The notes under the pieces are model-generated. The model was not told where the DNA came from and ran no database searches. It saw nothing but the letters and a program-made list of their open reading frames with translations. This document shows, piece after piece, positions 46,177 to 59,100 of a stretch of DNA of 64,000 nucleotides. Position 1 is the first letter of the stretch; each line of letters opens with the position of its first letter. The translations under genes were made by a program, and so were the position numbers. The stretch comes from Telmatactis stephensoni (Eukaryota; Cnidaria; Anthozoa; Actiniaria; Isophelliidae), in contig JALIZF010001723.1 in assembly GCA_029948255.1 (NCBI GenBank), positions 221,001-285,000 on the forward strand, in the 5' to 3' direction.

Positions 46177-47717
46177 GGTAGCTCGGTCTAGTTTTTTTCA
46201 CGGTCAACTAGCGACGTTTAAACAGCCGTAGCTCCCGCTCCAGTGCGTCTTTTGCCAAGATCTTTTCACACTTGTCTAGATATAGAATGAAGTTTTTTAA
46301 AAAGTATACTTTTTTGAAATCCGTTTTATTTTAGTGAAGAAATCATTATGTCGTCTTCTTTACTTAAAGCTCATTTTCGAGAAAAATCGGTCTAAACTTT
46401 TAGAGCCACATATCCTACGGTAAAGTTGTTAGTTAGGTCTACATTCTGAGGAAGTGTCAAAAAAATCGTACTCATAGTTTTTGAATAAAAACGGTTTTAT
46501 TTTTTTGTATACAAAAATTCATATGTTTTGTACTATTTACGATAACAACACACTCTGACAAGATACAACAAAATCCTTGCTCCCAGTTATTGCCAAGACT
46601 TAGTTCTACACTTTCTGAGATTTTCAATAGATTCGCATTTGCTTCTGCCGCGGTTGGTTTGCTAAAGCAGTGTTGATTTCGCCGTGTTTGAGTCACACAT
46701 ATTTGCATGCTTTTACTGTTGTCACATTACGCACGTGCTGATCGACCGTGCGGAAATATTCAATTCGAACGCGCCTACAAATTCAAAGAATGCAACTTTT
46801 ACGCCAAGCAAAAGTAATACATTTTTTTCGTGATTCTGTGCATTCGATCGAGTTTGCTATATCAAGTCTGCTTTAATGTAATTTAATTGTGAGCCTGTCG
46901 TCGAATTGAATATTTCCGCACGGTCGATCAGTACGTGCGTAATGTGACAACAGAAAAAGCATGCAAATATGTGTGACTCAAACACGGCGAAATCAACACT
47001 GCTTTAGCAAACCAACCGCGGCAGAAGCAAATGCAAATATACCTAAGTTTGAAATTTTATTTGAGCACCTTAGAGGTATTCTTTCGATTACCAACTTGGA
47101 ACCATAATTGGACATATTCTGAATAATTAATAGCGGAAATTAAAAGAAAATTCATCGACGATTTTTTAATTAGCGCGTTCAGAAGCAAAAATTTCAGGTT
47201 TTGCGAGAAAATGAACAAAAATATTACATGATTTGTACCACTCTTAAAAATCATTGCCTTGGTCGAATCTATTGAAAATCTCAGAAAGTGTAGAACTAAG
47301 TCTTGGCAATAACTGGGAGCAAGGATTTTGTTGTATCTTGTCAGAGTGTGTTGTTATCGTAAATAGTACAAAACATATGAATTTTTGTATACAAAAAAAT
47401 AAAACCGTTTTTATTCAAAAACTATGAGTACGATTTTTTTGACACTTCCTCAGAATGTAGACCTAACTAACAACTTTACCGTAGGATATGTGGCTCTAAA
47501 AGTTTAGACCGATTTTTCTCGAAAATGAGCTTTAAGTAAAGAAGACGACATAATGATTTCTTCACTAAAACGGATTTCAAAAAAGTATACTTTTTAAAAA
47601 ACTTCATTCTATATCTAGACAAGTGTGAAAAGATCTTGGCAAAAGACGCACTGGAGCGGGAGCTACGGCTGTTTAAACGTCGCTAGTTGACCGTGAAAAA
47701 AACTAGACCGAGCTACC
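46177..47717. mobile_element. Foldback element with ~600-bp inverted arms, flanked by TTAA
   Basis: The left end ggtagctcggtctag is the exact reverse complement of the right end. The outer arms (46177 to about 46635, and about 47263 to 47717) are almost identical, apart from a small indel near 46330. A second pair of arms nests inside (about 46632-46771 and 46903-47037). A 225-bp segment, about 47038-47262, is present only on the right side. TTAA flanks both ends (46173-46176 and 47718-47721), as expected for piggyBac-type target duplication. No transposase frame is seen, so it would be non-autonomous. Confidence 0.85.
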
Positions 47718-47968
47718 TTAACTAAAAGGAATTTCACTAAACTAAAATCATTTGGCGTGATGAATATTCCTTTAATTCGCAACAAATCTTAACCAAAATA
47801 AAAACACTGTAAAACTGTCAAAGAAAAAAAACCGTAAAATTTATCTAGTATTTATAATGCATCCTTTAAAAACCTATTTTTTTAGTTACTTTATATAATT
47901 TTTCCAGATGTTTCCAAACCCGCATGCAGAGCGGTAAAGATATTTGGATAATTACGAGGACAATAAAC

Positions 47969-48226
47969 CTAGGCCTACTCCGGGTTTACTCCGTTGCCTT
48001 AAAACGCCGTCAACGCCTTAAAATGCCTCAAAATACTCAATGTAGCCTAAAGTAGCCTTAAGTTAATTTCAGTTAATTCAACTCTTTTAATAAGTTGCCT
48101 TAAAACGCCTAAAAACGCCGTAAACGCCTTAAAACCTTACACAAATGTCCCCACATTTTCTTAAAACGCCTTAATGCATTTTGTTGCTGTAAAAAACGTC
48201 GACTTAAAGACCCGGGATAGGCCTAT
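47969..48226. mobile_element. TTAAGGC-rich element, B-C intergenic copy (opposite orientation)
   Basis: This is the reverse complement of the 20065 copy, from taggcctactccgggtttac to acccgggataggcctat. Internal words (gccttaaaacgcc, agttgccttaaaacgcc) are conserved in order. Confidence 0.75.
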
Positions 48227-48472
48227 GAATCAGGGGAACAGCAAGTGATAACATGACGAGTATGCGCGAGCCGCTGGACGGAAGTGGCCTCAGTTACGGT
48301 TTTAACCTGGCTTAGGACTACCTCTCTCATAAAGAGAGTCGTATAGAGTCGAGCATTACATTCGAGTTCAGAAGTATGAACAGCTAGAAATTATCCTTTC
48401 AAAATTACCCATTTGTCCAAGACAATAGAAGCTGGAGACATGCGCAGATGTTATCACTTGTTGCTTATCAGG

Positions 48473-48635
48473 GGCGGATGCAGGATTTTACAAAAGGGGT
48501 GTCCCAAATAAGCCTCTTGAGAGATGGCGTCACATCCAAGGTGGCTGCCTCCTAACAGTGGAATCCGATGACGTCATCTCGTACGGCGCTAGGGTGTGTC
48601 AGGTGCACCTATAGACACCCCCTGGATCCGCCCGT
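48473..48635. mobile_element. TIR element with caggggcgga ends
   Basis: It starts caggggcggatgcagga and ends cctggatccgcccgtg. Length is about 160 bp in the B-C intergenic region. Such ends are common in hAT-like non-autonomous elements; the class here is inferred from the ends only. Confidence 0.65.
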
Positions 48636-48766
48636 GCTTGTGTAAAACTGAAAACAAGTGTTAAGAAAAATAAAATAGAAAATAAACTTGCTTAAAATAT
48701 ATTGTTAGTAACTGTAATGTTTTTTTACCCTTCATTCTATCCTTAATCCAAGTAATAACTTGTCGT

Positions 48767-49009
48767 AATAGTCCAGTTTCCAGTTACTAAAGACCGCTGA
48801 GCTTCCTGACAAAAGGCGCATTTATACAGGGTTAGCCTCCTTTTCAAGAAAGACCCAAGGGAGTAAACTCGATTTTTTTCAAAACAAAACAAAACCAAAA
48901 AAATTGAGTTTACTCCCATGGGTCTTTCTTGAAAAGGAGGCTAAGCCTGTATAAATGCGCCTTTTGTCAGGAAGCTCAGCGGTCTCTAGTAACTGGAAAC
49001 TGGACTATT
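48767..49009. repeat. Inverted repeat with ~110-bp arms, B-C intergenic
   Basis: The left arm aatagtccagtttccagtta to about 48875 pairs with the right arm, about 48899 to 49009, ending actggaaactggactatt. A diverged single arm occurs at 41275-41395 in gene B intron 2. Confidence 0.88.
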
Positions 49010-49019
49010 CAATTTCACC

Positions 49020-49210
49020 GAACGGTGAAAGCGCTGGCCGTTCACCGCTGTGGTCTGGGTTCGAGTGCCAGCTCGGGCTCTAGATCATATGTGAATTGAG
49101 TTTGTTTGATGTCCTGTTCTCTACCATGCCACGAGGGTTTTTTTCTCCGGGTTCAGGCTCCGGTTTTTCTTCCCTCGACGTAAAAATCAACATGTGAGTT
49201 GAGCATTGTA
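49020..49210 (+). mobile_element. tRNA-like SINE copy, B-C intergenic
   Basis: A B box gggttcgagtgcc lies after a degenerate A box, followed by a body with tctccgggttcaggctccgg. It directly adjoins the 48767-49009 inverted repeat. Confidence 0.5.
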
Positions 49211-49740
49211 TCAAAAATATTTAATGTAGAGGTAGTGAGATTGAGTGTCAGCTGATGAAGAACCACTACATGGATATGCTGCTGCGAAAAGATTATTATT
49301 TGTTTATTATTTATTTGATTATCTTTTAAAGTGGTTCATAAGTAGAGAGTGGTGTTACGCCTCCAAAAACTCACTGAAAAATGACTTCCTCATACTTTAA
49401 GCAATCAGAAGATGGTCATTGTTATTGAATATTCTTTGGTTTTATCAGCTTTATTAGCATCAATTATGTGCCTATAGTTATAACAAATGAATTTGAATTT
49501 TTTGTGGATTCTGTTTGGTGTTAAATGTGTCTGGATCACACGCTTCCGATAAATAACACGAAGCTGAAAAATCATTTAAAGGGCCACTTGGACGAAAATC
49601 GGTTATATTCAAAACCGATTAAAACTGATTATTTCTATCTGAAGATGAACATAGCTGAATAACTAGGCCATCATCGTTTGAGTTTTGCTATAAATGTCCC
49701 TCATTATAGAGAAATTATTATTCAAAATCTTAAAGAACTG

Positions 49741-49879
49741 GACCCGGTTGTACGAAGGTTGGATAAAGTTATCCACCGGATAAGAGTTATCCACTGTATA
49801 GATTTTGTATAGATTTTATCCGCTGGATAAGGATTTATCCGCTGGATAGCGCTATTCACCCTTCGTACAACCGACTCCA
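49741..49879. mobile_element. Short TIR element, family 2, intergenic copy
   Basis: This is almost the reverse complement of the 36140 copy: cccggttgtacgaaggttgg at the left, ggatagcgctattcaccctt at the right. It lies between genes B and C. Confidence 0.85.
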
Positions 49880-50297
49880 ATAGGGTTGTATGTATGACGT
49901 CATACATAGACAATTTGAAAGCTTGAATACTTGATAGTTTCTACCTGTTTCTTTTGAATGCAAAGAAAATGTTGCTTCATGGTGACTATTGGATTCATTA
50001 AGCAAAAATTAAGTAATTTTTTAAGCCATTCTTTAATTTTCATGGATTTTCGTCCAAGTAGCACTTATAGAGTTACTTACATCAACAAATCTTCAATTTC
50101 GTCTCACTACTATAACCATTTGATGTCCTTGATTTAGACTAACGTTGTCTCTTATTTTCAGATTATGTTGTCAGTAGTATTTTATAAAACTTATATTATG
50201 GTATTGTGGCTTTTACTAATTTGACTTCATCCAATTTTTAATGCATGGTATATCTTTAAACGCTAGAGCACAGTAGTTCCCATATCCTAAATATAAT

Positions 50298-50456
50298 TAA
50301 CTGCTGGGTTGTATGTACCGTCATGGCAGCCATCTTGCATTAACTTCAATTAAGGACTTCTTATTAGCGTTGCATGTTTGTCTATCTAACTATGGCTGTC
50401 GCTTCTTTATCTTTTCATTCTCGAGGAAATCGTCGAACCCAGCCATTTACAATTAA
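50298..50456. mobile_element. Short TIR element, family 1, copy at the 3' end of gene C
   Basis: The copy starts actgctgggttgtatgtacc and ends cgaacccagccattt. It lies less than ten bases beyond the stop codon, so it forms the beginning of the 3' UTR. Confidence 0.8.
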
Positions 50457-50462
50457 CAGCAA

Positions 50463-51841
50463 TTAATACAAGAAATAGTCGAATTCCCTTTCTTGGGATG
50501 TCCTTTCGTCATGGACATCAGTACTGGCTGGGACATGCCATTTCTGGCTTTTCGGCGTATGCTTCATTGGGATGGCTTTCAAATCTTTGGAAATATCTTT
50601 CAAAGACGTTTTGATGTAAGCTGCTATAAATGCAGACATAATGACATCTTCGTTGGTGTCATCCAAGACGGCCTCACAACCATCGACGTATGAATCATTC
50701 AAGATGGCAACGAAAAAGTTAATCAATAGCAAAGTGGTAGTCATAAAGTAGATGAAAATGAAGATAGGACCAAGTATGCCATCGATGTCTTTCAAATCGT
50801 GGAAATGAATCCCGTGTCCCAGTGACATTTGGAAAACATTCACGAATGATCGGAGAATGTTTGAATACATTGGAATGATCTGCCCAAAGATCAGGTTCGC
50901 TGTTTGTGCAAACGCCAGGAACATGATCAGGAACAACACTCCGTAGGTAAGAAGAAATGGCTTGGACAATCGCATCACTAGGGCAAACGTTTGGATCTTC
51001 ATGTTAAAATTGAAGAGTTTGAGGAGCTTGATGGTTGCAAGGAAGATGACAGCGGCAGCAACACCATTGACCACATCTGTACAATATTGGACGTAGTCAA
51101 AGCTCATCCTTGAATAAGGGTTTTCCTGTATCGCTTTAACTAACTTTGTAACATACGTTTCGCGAACGAAAATGAATGCAATCATAGTTAGAGACAAGAT
51201 GAGCATCACCACTAGGTGGATATTCCAAAAATCCTTGAAAAACTGCTTCTTTTCCTTTACAAGTTTAACGATTGCCCTCACCAAAAGAATAACAATAAAG
51301 AGGAGAAGCAGTAGCTGTATTACACTCAGCAAAGTTTTGTAGGAGCTTTGACTGACTCCATAAAGAGCATATGGTTCCATTCTCTTTGATGACAGTATTG
51401 CGCCAGTAGGACGTTGCTCAAAAGTGAAGCGGGCAAAAACGTAAAGAAGAGATGCCGGTTCAAATACTACAAACTCTACAAACACAACTCTTGTTTGCCT
51501 GCTAATCCAATTGTCAGCCTTTAAATTCAGCACTACTTCACTTGCTGTCTCATAGTCGTAGCCCAGATCGGCCACCATTCCATTCCCTGAATATGTCCCG
51601 TCGTTTGTAACAACTGGAAGTGTTCCGAGCTTCTCTGCAGTTTGGACCATGAAGGGCTGCAGACACATTCTCTCAAATCCAATCGCGCCACCCAATACAC
51701 TGGCATTCAATTTCACACTTCCTTTTGGGTTGTTTGAAGTTGTTGGCGAACTTTCATCTGCTTGAGATAGGGAGTAGTGTGGATAACATTTGGGAAACAT
51801 TTCTTGTAGGTTGACATAGTCCTTTGTGGATTCACAGTTTT
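50463..51841 (-). CDS. Gene C exon 19: polycystin domain, channel and C-terminus (intact)
   Basis: This intact terminal exon of about 459 codons contains ENCESTKDYVNLQEMFPKCY, NWISRQTRVVFVEFVVFEPA, FDYVQYCTDVVNGVAAAVIF, IQTFALVMRLSKPFLLTYG, FLIMFLAFAQTANLIFG and the last span FMTTTLLLINFFVAILNDSY, ending EREFDYFLY. The pore segment reads FQMSLGHGIHFHDL. The stop is TAA at 50463. A short mobile-element copy begins within about ten bases downstream. Confidence 0.9.
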
Positions 51842-54800
51842 CTACAATGAAAAACATATGAATTAACATCACCGGTTTCCTAATGCAAAACATCCTGTAC
51901 AAACACTGAGGCAGTGCGTGTGATTTAAACCCGTCTGTATGACTTGCCATTTCCTGCCTGATAATACTCTAAGAAAAGCAAACACCTGCCATGCTCGACC
52001 GCCAAAAATGGACCAAAAATAATCCGATACAAACAACAAAATACTGCGACTAGCTACAAAGAGAAACCAGCGGAGGCCGTAGAAATTCTACTGAACTTCT
52101 TATATCACCTGATTTAACGCGAGCTTGTCGTAGCCGCGGCATGCTTATTAAAGCAGCTTTTTTGTCTGAAATGAAGCCCTCTTTTTCATCTTTAAAAGGT
52201 TCACCATTGTACCACTGGTTTTTGTAAAGACCTGGTAATAGTATCTTGTCACACCAAGACCAGAATTTATCAGCGTTGGTGACCTTCAAGTGAGCAAAAA
52301 CGTAATTAGCAATGAGTTCTTCGGCAAGCAAGGAATAGCATTGGTAAATATTTTAAACTTTCGATGGACGTTTCAGTGACAATTCACAAGTTCAGTTCTT
52401 CCGTTTGTTAATACCTCGTCACAACTAGAGTATCTTTAAGTCAACTCAGCTATTTTTCTCTGACTCCGATTCCGCTTAACATTTTAGGAGTTCCTGAATC
52501 AGCTTATCCTAAACGGTTTTTGCACCAGATATCAGGATTGGGTAAAGGTTTTGATTTGTCAATTACAGCTCGATCAGCATTACCTAGGCAACAATAAGAT
52601 TTCAATAAGTCGGATTGCCGATATCAGTTTTCCAGGAAAATCTCCACTTCGATCACTCTCATTAAACACTGAATATCTCAGTTTACATGCTTTTATGTGT
52701 AGTTTAGGAGGCAGCACGGCCGAGTGGTCAGAGCGTTGGTCTCATAGTCTGGCGGTCCCAGGTTCGATTCCCGCTCTGGCCACTAGCTAGGACTAAATTT
52801 GTTCCGATTTCGATTAGTTCAAATTCACTTTCTTGGCCATGCTTGTAATATAGCCAACTGGTTTGCCTCCTTGCCAGTTGGGATTCTTAATCCATTTATG
52901 TTTGATTTATATGATTTAGTTACAGCGCATTTCATCATTTCGCCATGGAAAATGCGCTCTAAGAAGCTGACAAATTTATTATTTATTATTTATTATTTAA
53001 TCGTTTTTCTGAAGCTCATAGAGAGATATTTTATATAAAAACGATATCAGCCATCTGTGTTTGTCGTTGCACAGATAACGCTGATCGAGCTGAAATAGAC
53101 ATCAATCAAAAACATCTCAACATGAAAAATGGTATAGAAAGGCCGTATAATTCAGTCCAGGATAAGCTGATCATTTTATAAAATAAAAGCGGATGCTTAG
53201 TCAATGAAAAACTATTGCCACTATAAACGTAATAGATATTCTACTTTTCTGAAAGTATGGTTAAGCTCTGTGGAAACGCTCCCAACTTTGTTGGTCGGCC
53301 GACCCAGCATTGCTGTGTTATGCTTTGGTGATAGCAGCAAAAACGAAATGTTGAATACTGTTATCTTTAAGGGTGTTCAAACACATCACAAATGCTGAGC
53401 CTCGCATTGTTGGCAGCGTTTCAGCGGCCTTCATATAACTCAAAGTTGATGAAGTTGAAATTATGCAAATAATTAAAAGATGGACAACTTTTACGCATGT
53501 GCTGTCACAACGCTCAAAACAACAGTGTATTCTGTTAAGTCTTACCGCTTCACTGCCAGGAAAAATATCACTAAGGTGTTTTTGGATGTGATAACGATGG
53601 GACGACTGCGAGCCAAACATTACTATGGACAGCAGTATGAAAAATATCAGATGAAGGACTATCTCTGTTATTGCCCAACGTATTGTGTTCTTCCTGACTT
53701 GGTACGTCTGAGCTTTTAACACTTCTTGGTCGTCTAGTGGTTCATACTTAACCCCGATATCATAACTCAAATCTTTCGAAACAACAAGACCGTCTTCTTT
53801 TTCAGCATACTTATCATTGCCCGGTACTTTCGTGTGGTCATTATCAGTCTGAGTTGTGTCCTCTTGGGGTGGTTTCCGAAATATCAACGAAAGGAGAATT
53901 GCAATGAGCACGACTTTTAGTGGTTGCACGACAAGTATATCTTGAATAAGAGATAGAGCTACAGATGTCATCCATGCATTGGATTTTTCCGTCCCCCACA
54001 TCATTGAGTAGAACAATACCACAGTAGCCGAGGCAAGAACAGTGAGTACAACCAAGATGTATGCAACATACACAACCCAATGTGGAAGGCCTGTTCGTTT
54101 TATTGCTTTCTTTTTTTCTTTGGCAGATTCGACCTGAAAACTGTTTTCAGCTGGACGCTCCGAGGCAGAATTATCCTTAATTTCGTCTTTACTTTTAGGG
54201 GTTTTTGGACGGGCTTTTCTGAATAAGGTCATGATGAGAAGGTTGACAGGGGCGACAATCAGGCCACTTTCTATTCCAATAATAATTTGCTTGAGGCTCA
54301 GTTTAATCGGTCCAATATGGATTGTATCTTCACTTCCACTGTCATTCTGGTAGAACATAGCATTGGCCAACATTGCAGTGAATAGAAAAGAAAAACAGCA
54401 ACAAACACGCTGTACACGGGTAAAAGTACTGGATGGTGGACGAAGGACAACGGAAACCCATAAGTGTTTTTCACTGAAACTCTTTGCTGTGTGAGAATAG
54501 AACAGTGTTTTAAAGTGTCTCTTATCCTCTTCAGAAGCCACATATATGCGCCGATTGATTTTTCCATCCCCTTTGTCTACGGCCAACCAATCGTTGTAGA
54601 TAAATAGCCATTCTTTGTTTGTAACAACATCACGTATAGTTATTTGCCTCAGGAACCATGCTGGATCCTCTCCCTTGTTGTTATGCCAAATTCGGATGTA
54701 GTGAATATCACCCACATCGTCAGGTACACTGACCATAATGTACACCACGTGACCACGACAAAGAATTTCGGAAGAACTCCCAGTTTCATCTACAAGTGGA

Positions 54801-56098
54801 ATAATTCCTGTGCTACCTTTATCACCATGGATCGTCATGGCCACATCAGCAGTTGTCCCAGATCCTTGGAATGTTCCAGTAGAGACTGTGATTTCGTAGT
54901 TGAAGGCTTCATGATTAGTAATTACGGAACCAACTCTCGTTTTGGAAAGCTGTAAATAGATTGGGCACTTTTTTAGATTCGCAAATGTGCCAACAGATAC
55001 TATTGTAGAATGACCCGTGGATTACGTTAATTTGGACAAGCAGATCTGGTTTGCAAAAATAGGTATGGATCTAAGACGGGTTGAAGTACAATCAATGTAT
55101 ATATGGGATACGATTGGGATACGATTACGATTGAGGAAAGCAGTAGAGTTGGTAATCGAGAGAGTAGTGGCAGTGGCAGTGGAAGTGACTATGACAGTGG
55201 CACAGGTGGAAGTGATGGTGGTTGTGATGGTGTCAGTTGTAGTGGTTAATGGTAATAGCAGTTGTATTCGCAGTGAAATGCATACATGCATACACCAAGA
55301 AAATGTGTTAATCCTACGCTTCATCAAGCCACAGTAGCAGCAAGCGTTACAGTTTGCCTAAGAAGTGCATGACTGCTTTGAGGCAACTTTTTACTTTCGC
55401 GGTAGAGGTGGACGTAGAAGTAGTACACTTAGAAATATAGGTAAATCAGGGACAGATCTAGGGTAATCCTTCAGGAGGACATGCAGAGAAGCCGTTGGGG
55501 GTGGGGGTGCAAACCGTCTAATGGATCCAGAATATGTTTTGAAAAAGAGTCTAGAAGAAAAGGGCCCAAAGTCGTCTTAGGAACGGGGTGGGCACCTCCT
55601 ACAACCTTCCCCTAAATCAGCTAGCCCTTATTAATGTTAAACAAACAGGAATGACCCTACACATAGTCGAAGTACACTTTTTGACTAATAAAACATATAA
55701 TAAAATGTTATAATTTTTATACTCTACTTACCAGTAAAATATCCCGCTTGTCAGCCTTGCGAGCAAATACAACAGCGATGACAAACACCACAAATAAACC
55801 AATAATCGTGAACAGGACTGAAAAGTTTCCAGTTTCACCAAGGTTGGCAAAACCAGCCAGGACTGCATCCAAATCAATGGGTGTAGGGGCGACAACGAAA
55901 TCGGTACCAAACGAAGTCAAATGGTTACACAAGCACACGAGCTCAGAAAATGAAGAGTTTGGATGAGGCTAAAAAAAGGGTTAAAGGTTAAAGGTTGATT
56001 TATTTTACTTTTAAGAGCGGAGAGTGGTTGCCCAATCCTCCCAAGTCAGGGGCTCTTGTTTAAACTTTCGAAGGTGTGCCCTCTACCCCCTCTATCCA

Positions 56099-56130
<32 letters not shown>

Positions 56131-59100
56131 ATTAAAGCTACACGGAAATGAAAGAAGTTGAAACAAAGATGTGAAGTCACTGGGGATCGAACTTGGGACT
56201 TCCCGTACCGAAGGCCGCGCCCTAACCAACTGTGCCATCCTTGTTCCTTAAAAAATCATGAACGTATCATGTCATGTCCTTAAAAAAATCATGAACGTAT
56301 TCACGCTTACTTGGCAACTATTTGAACTCACCGTGCATCCATCTGTACTCCACATCTCCGTTGTTGCATTCCAAAATACACACGTGAACAAATTAATATC
56401 AAAGGAATAGTTTAGGGATGTACTGATGTTGTATACGTGAGGTTTCAAAGGTGGAAACTCTGTAGGAATAGGAGGGGCGGTTGGAGGTGGTTTTTCTTCT
56501 ACTACAGCGCATTTACGTTGAGGTGCAGTTTCCCGTCTTGATCTATGTAACACTCTGGCTTGGCTCTCGGTGTTCATTTCATGCGATTCCTCATTGTTAA
56601 TGTTCTCAATATTCTTAAGTTCATACTTTTTTAATGGTTCCTGAATATTCCCATTCATTATTTCGTCAGAGTCAAACACTTCTTGATAATCAATGGCATC
56701 ATAATTAAACAGCTTCCTCAAATCTAAAGATCTTTTGGTTCTTCTAAACCGCCATCGTCGTCGTCCTCCTCCTCCACCACCGCCACTACTAGTAGTAGGT
56801 GTCATTGTTGTTGAGGTATTTCTTGTCGTTGGCTGGGTTGTTGTCGGTGGTGGTGTAGTTGTCGGTAGTGGTGTAGTTGTCGGAGGGGGTGGAGGTGTTG
56901 GTGGCGGTACTTGTGACGAGTTGTAACACACTGCCACATAATACCAACCCGACACATTAAATATATCAAGACCAATAAATCTCCTGAAAATGTTTTTGTA
57001 GCATTTTTCGTATCTATTGTATATTAGCTTTTTGCGTGTTAAAAGTGACTTGCATTTCTGATACTGTTCCACGGTACGGTTTTTACAATCCAGGAATCTT
57101 TGTGCTTTTGGACACACTACAGGTCTTGTGATGTTGGTGGCATTGCCAAATCGATCAAAAACAGTAACAGTGGTTTGGTCAGTAACACAGTCCGGTCTGT
57201 ATTTACTTAAGTTTTTCAGGAATTGAGCATATTCCATAAAAGATGAATTTCCAGTACCATTTCCAGAATTGTTTACAAACTCTGGACACGGTGGACAAGT
57301 CGCAACTTCATGGTAGTGAAGGCAGGCAAATAAATTGCGCGGATGACTGGAGTTGGCAAGAAAGCTAACATCTGGGACGGTAACGTTATTTTCGCATTTT
57401 GGTTGATTTGTAGCGTTGCCGTATGTTTCATTTAGCATTCCATATCGCGTTTCGTTGTAAGTTTTGTTCAACATTTCATCATATTCCAAGTCCATGCATT
57501 CCATAAAGTCATAAATTCCAGTGCAGTTGTCACGTTCTGGAGGCTCAACGCACGATGTCAAATCAGGATGATAAAACTCATAATCGAACTTTGTCTTGGT
57601 GACTCTTTTTTCATAACGAATATAAATAGTGACGTACTTTTCCTGAGCAAGTTTTATAATCAGTTCAAATGCAGTATCATTATTACCAATGAAAAATTTA
57701 TGCTGCACGCATTGCCCGTCTGGTTCCACAAAATTTGGAAACTCGGAAGTCTTTGGCAGTTTCTTCGGCGATTTTGTTGGTATTTTCATCACAAAGTTTT
57801 CATCAAGACCATCAACAGTGATTGATTCTCCATTACTTTTTGAGTACTCAACAGTAATGACTTGGGATTTGATTTTCAAGGTGCCATTACCCCAACTAAA
57901 GGGGTTACTTTTTGACATCATGGTCTTTGAACTTAAAAAGGCCTGTGCAGCAGGACATGTCGCATTGAATGGGCACTGCATGGAAATACAATATACGTAA
58001 TATGAGTGTGTTAAATTGGTCTACAGAAAGAATCAAGATTTGACATTATCCTCCTTCCTTCCCCTCTCTCTTCGAACTATTCTCCCTCCCTCCCTCCCTG
58101 CGGTCCTTCCCCTCCCCCTCCCTAGCTCCCTATCTCCCTCCTTCCTTCCCTCTGCTATCTCTTCTATCACACACAAAATCCTGCAAAGCAACCATACTAC
58201 ACCTGCATTCTACATACTAATCCCTCCTCCCCTCCACTCTCTCTCCCTTATTCCGTTTCTCCATCCCCACTTCTCTCGATCCCTTTCTCCGGCTCACTCA
58301 CTGTCTTTCTTCCTCCCTCGCTCCAGCGTTACTTCTCTCCCTCCCTCTCTCCCTCCCTCCCTCGCTCCTCATCTCCTTCCTTCCTTACCTCCTCCCTTTC
58401 TGCCTTCCACCTCTCTCTACTTTCTCTTAAATCCTGCAAACCACCCATATTACACCTACTCTAACCTTTGTAGTATTTGCTAGAAGAGCCTTCATAACAG
58501 ACGGTACTGCGACATCACCGCCATTGACACTATAGCTGTCAGGCAAGTTGCTTGCATCGGTTTTGGCAATTTCTAAACCTAGTGATGGCGTTTGGAACTT
58601 CTTTGTTTTTTCTCCTCCCAACATTATTTCAAGAAGTTTATTGGCAAGCTTACTGGTTGTATTGACTGCTGTCTTGGCTACAGTTGCTAGCTGAATGACA
58701 AAGGCATGAAGTAAATATATTAGTCAAATTCTAAGGTTACACAAATAATCATGAAGTGAAGTTGAAAAACACAGACAAAAAAGAAATACAAATGTTCTTA
58801 AGATAACTGGAGCCATGTCTAGCATTCAAGCCAAACTTAACTAGACGAAAGAAAGAACGTTGACTTGTGATCAGCGAATGTAACTTAGATGTTTGCCATG
58901 TCATATTGCATGGCGCTACCGTAACATCAACATAAAAGTATACACAGCTTGTAGATTATATTGTAAATCTAATCAAAGACATTTGGAAAATTTACCATAA
59001 AAGCCACAAATTCTGTTAAGTGTCTTAGTAATCCCGCCCTACCATGGAATAGCCATTACTTTAATTGCGCGTGTATACGTAACACTGCGATGTGACGTTA

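Larger units (their letters stand above)
43464..50462. other. B-C intergenic region without recognised genes
   Basis: Seven kilobases hold the gene B 5' flank, the gene C 3' flank and a dense set of mobile elements (43490, 46177, 47969, 48473, 48767, 49020, 49741, 50298). The stretches 43640-46170 and 49210-49740 contain no convincing coding region. A segment from 44151 begins ttaaggtggctcg, like the foldback element end, and may be a one-ended relative. Confidence 0.7.

Noticed and set aside
46472..47254. Short minus-strand open frames inside the foldback element as transposase remnants
   Set aside because: They show no transposase motifs and lie mostly within the palindromic arms, whose composition explains them.
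52709..52785. Functional tRNA gene
   Set aside because: The A and B boxes are present but the acceptor stem does not pair well and a SINE body with an ATTT tail follows, so it is a SINE head.
55022..55340. Open frames on both strands with Thr-rich or Val-rich content
   Set aside because: Simple GTGG/GTAGTGG-rich intron sequence of gene C; a composition effect.
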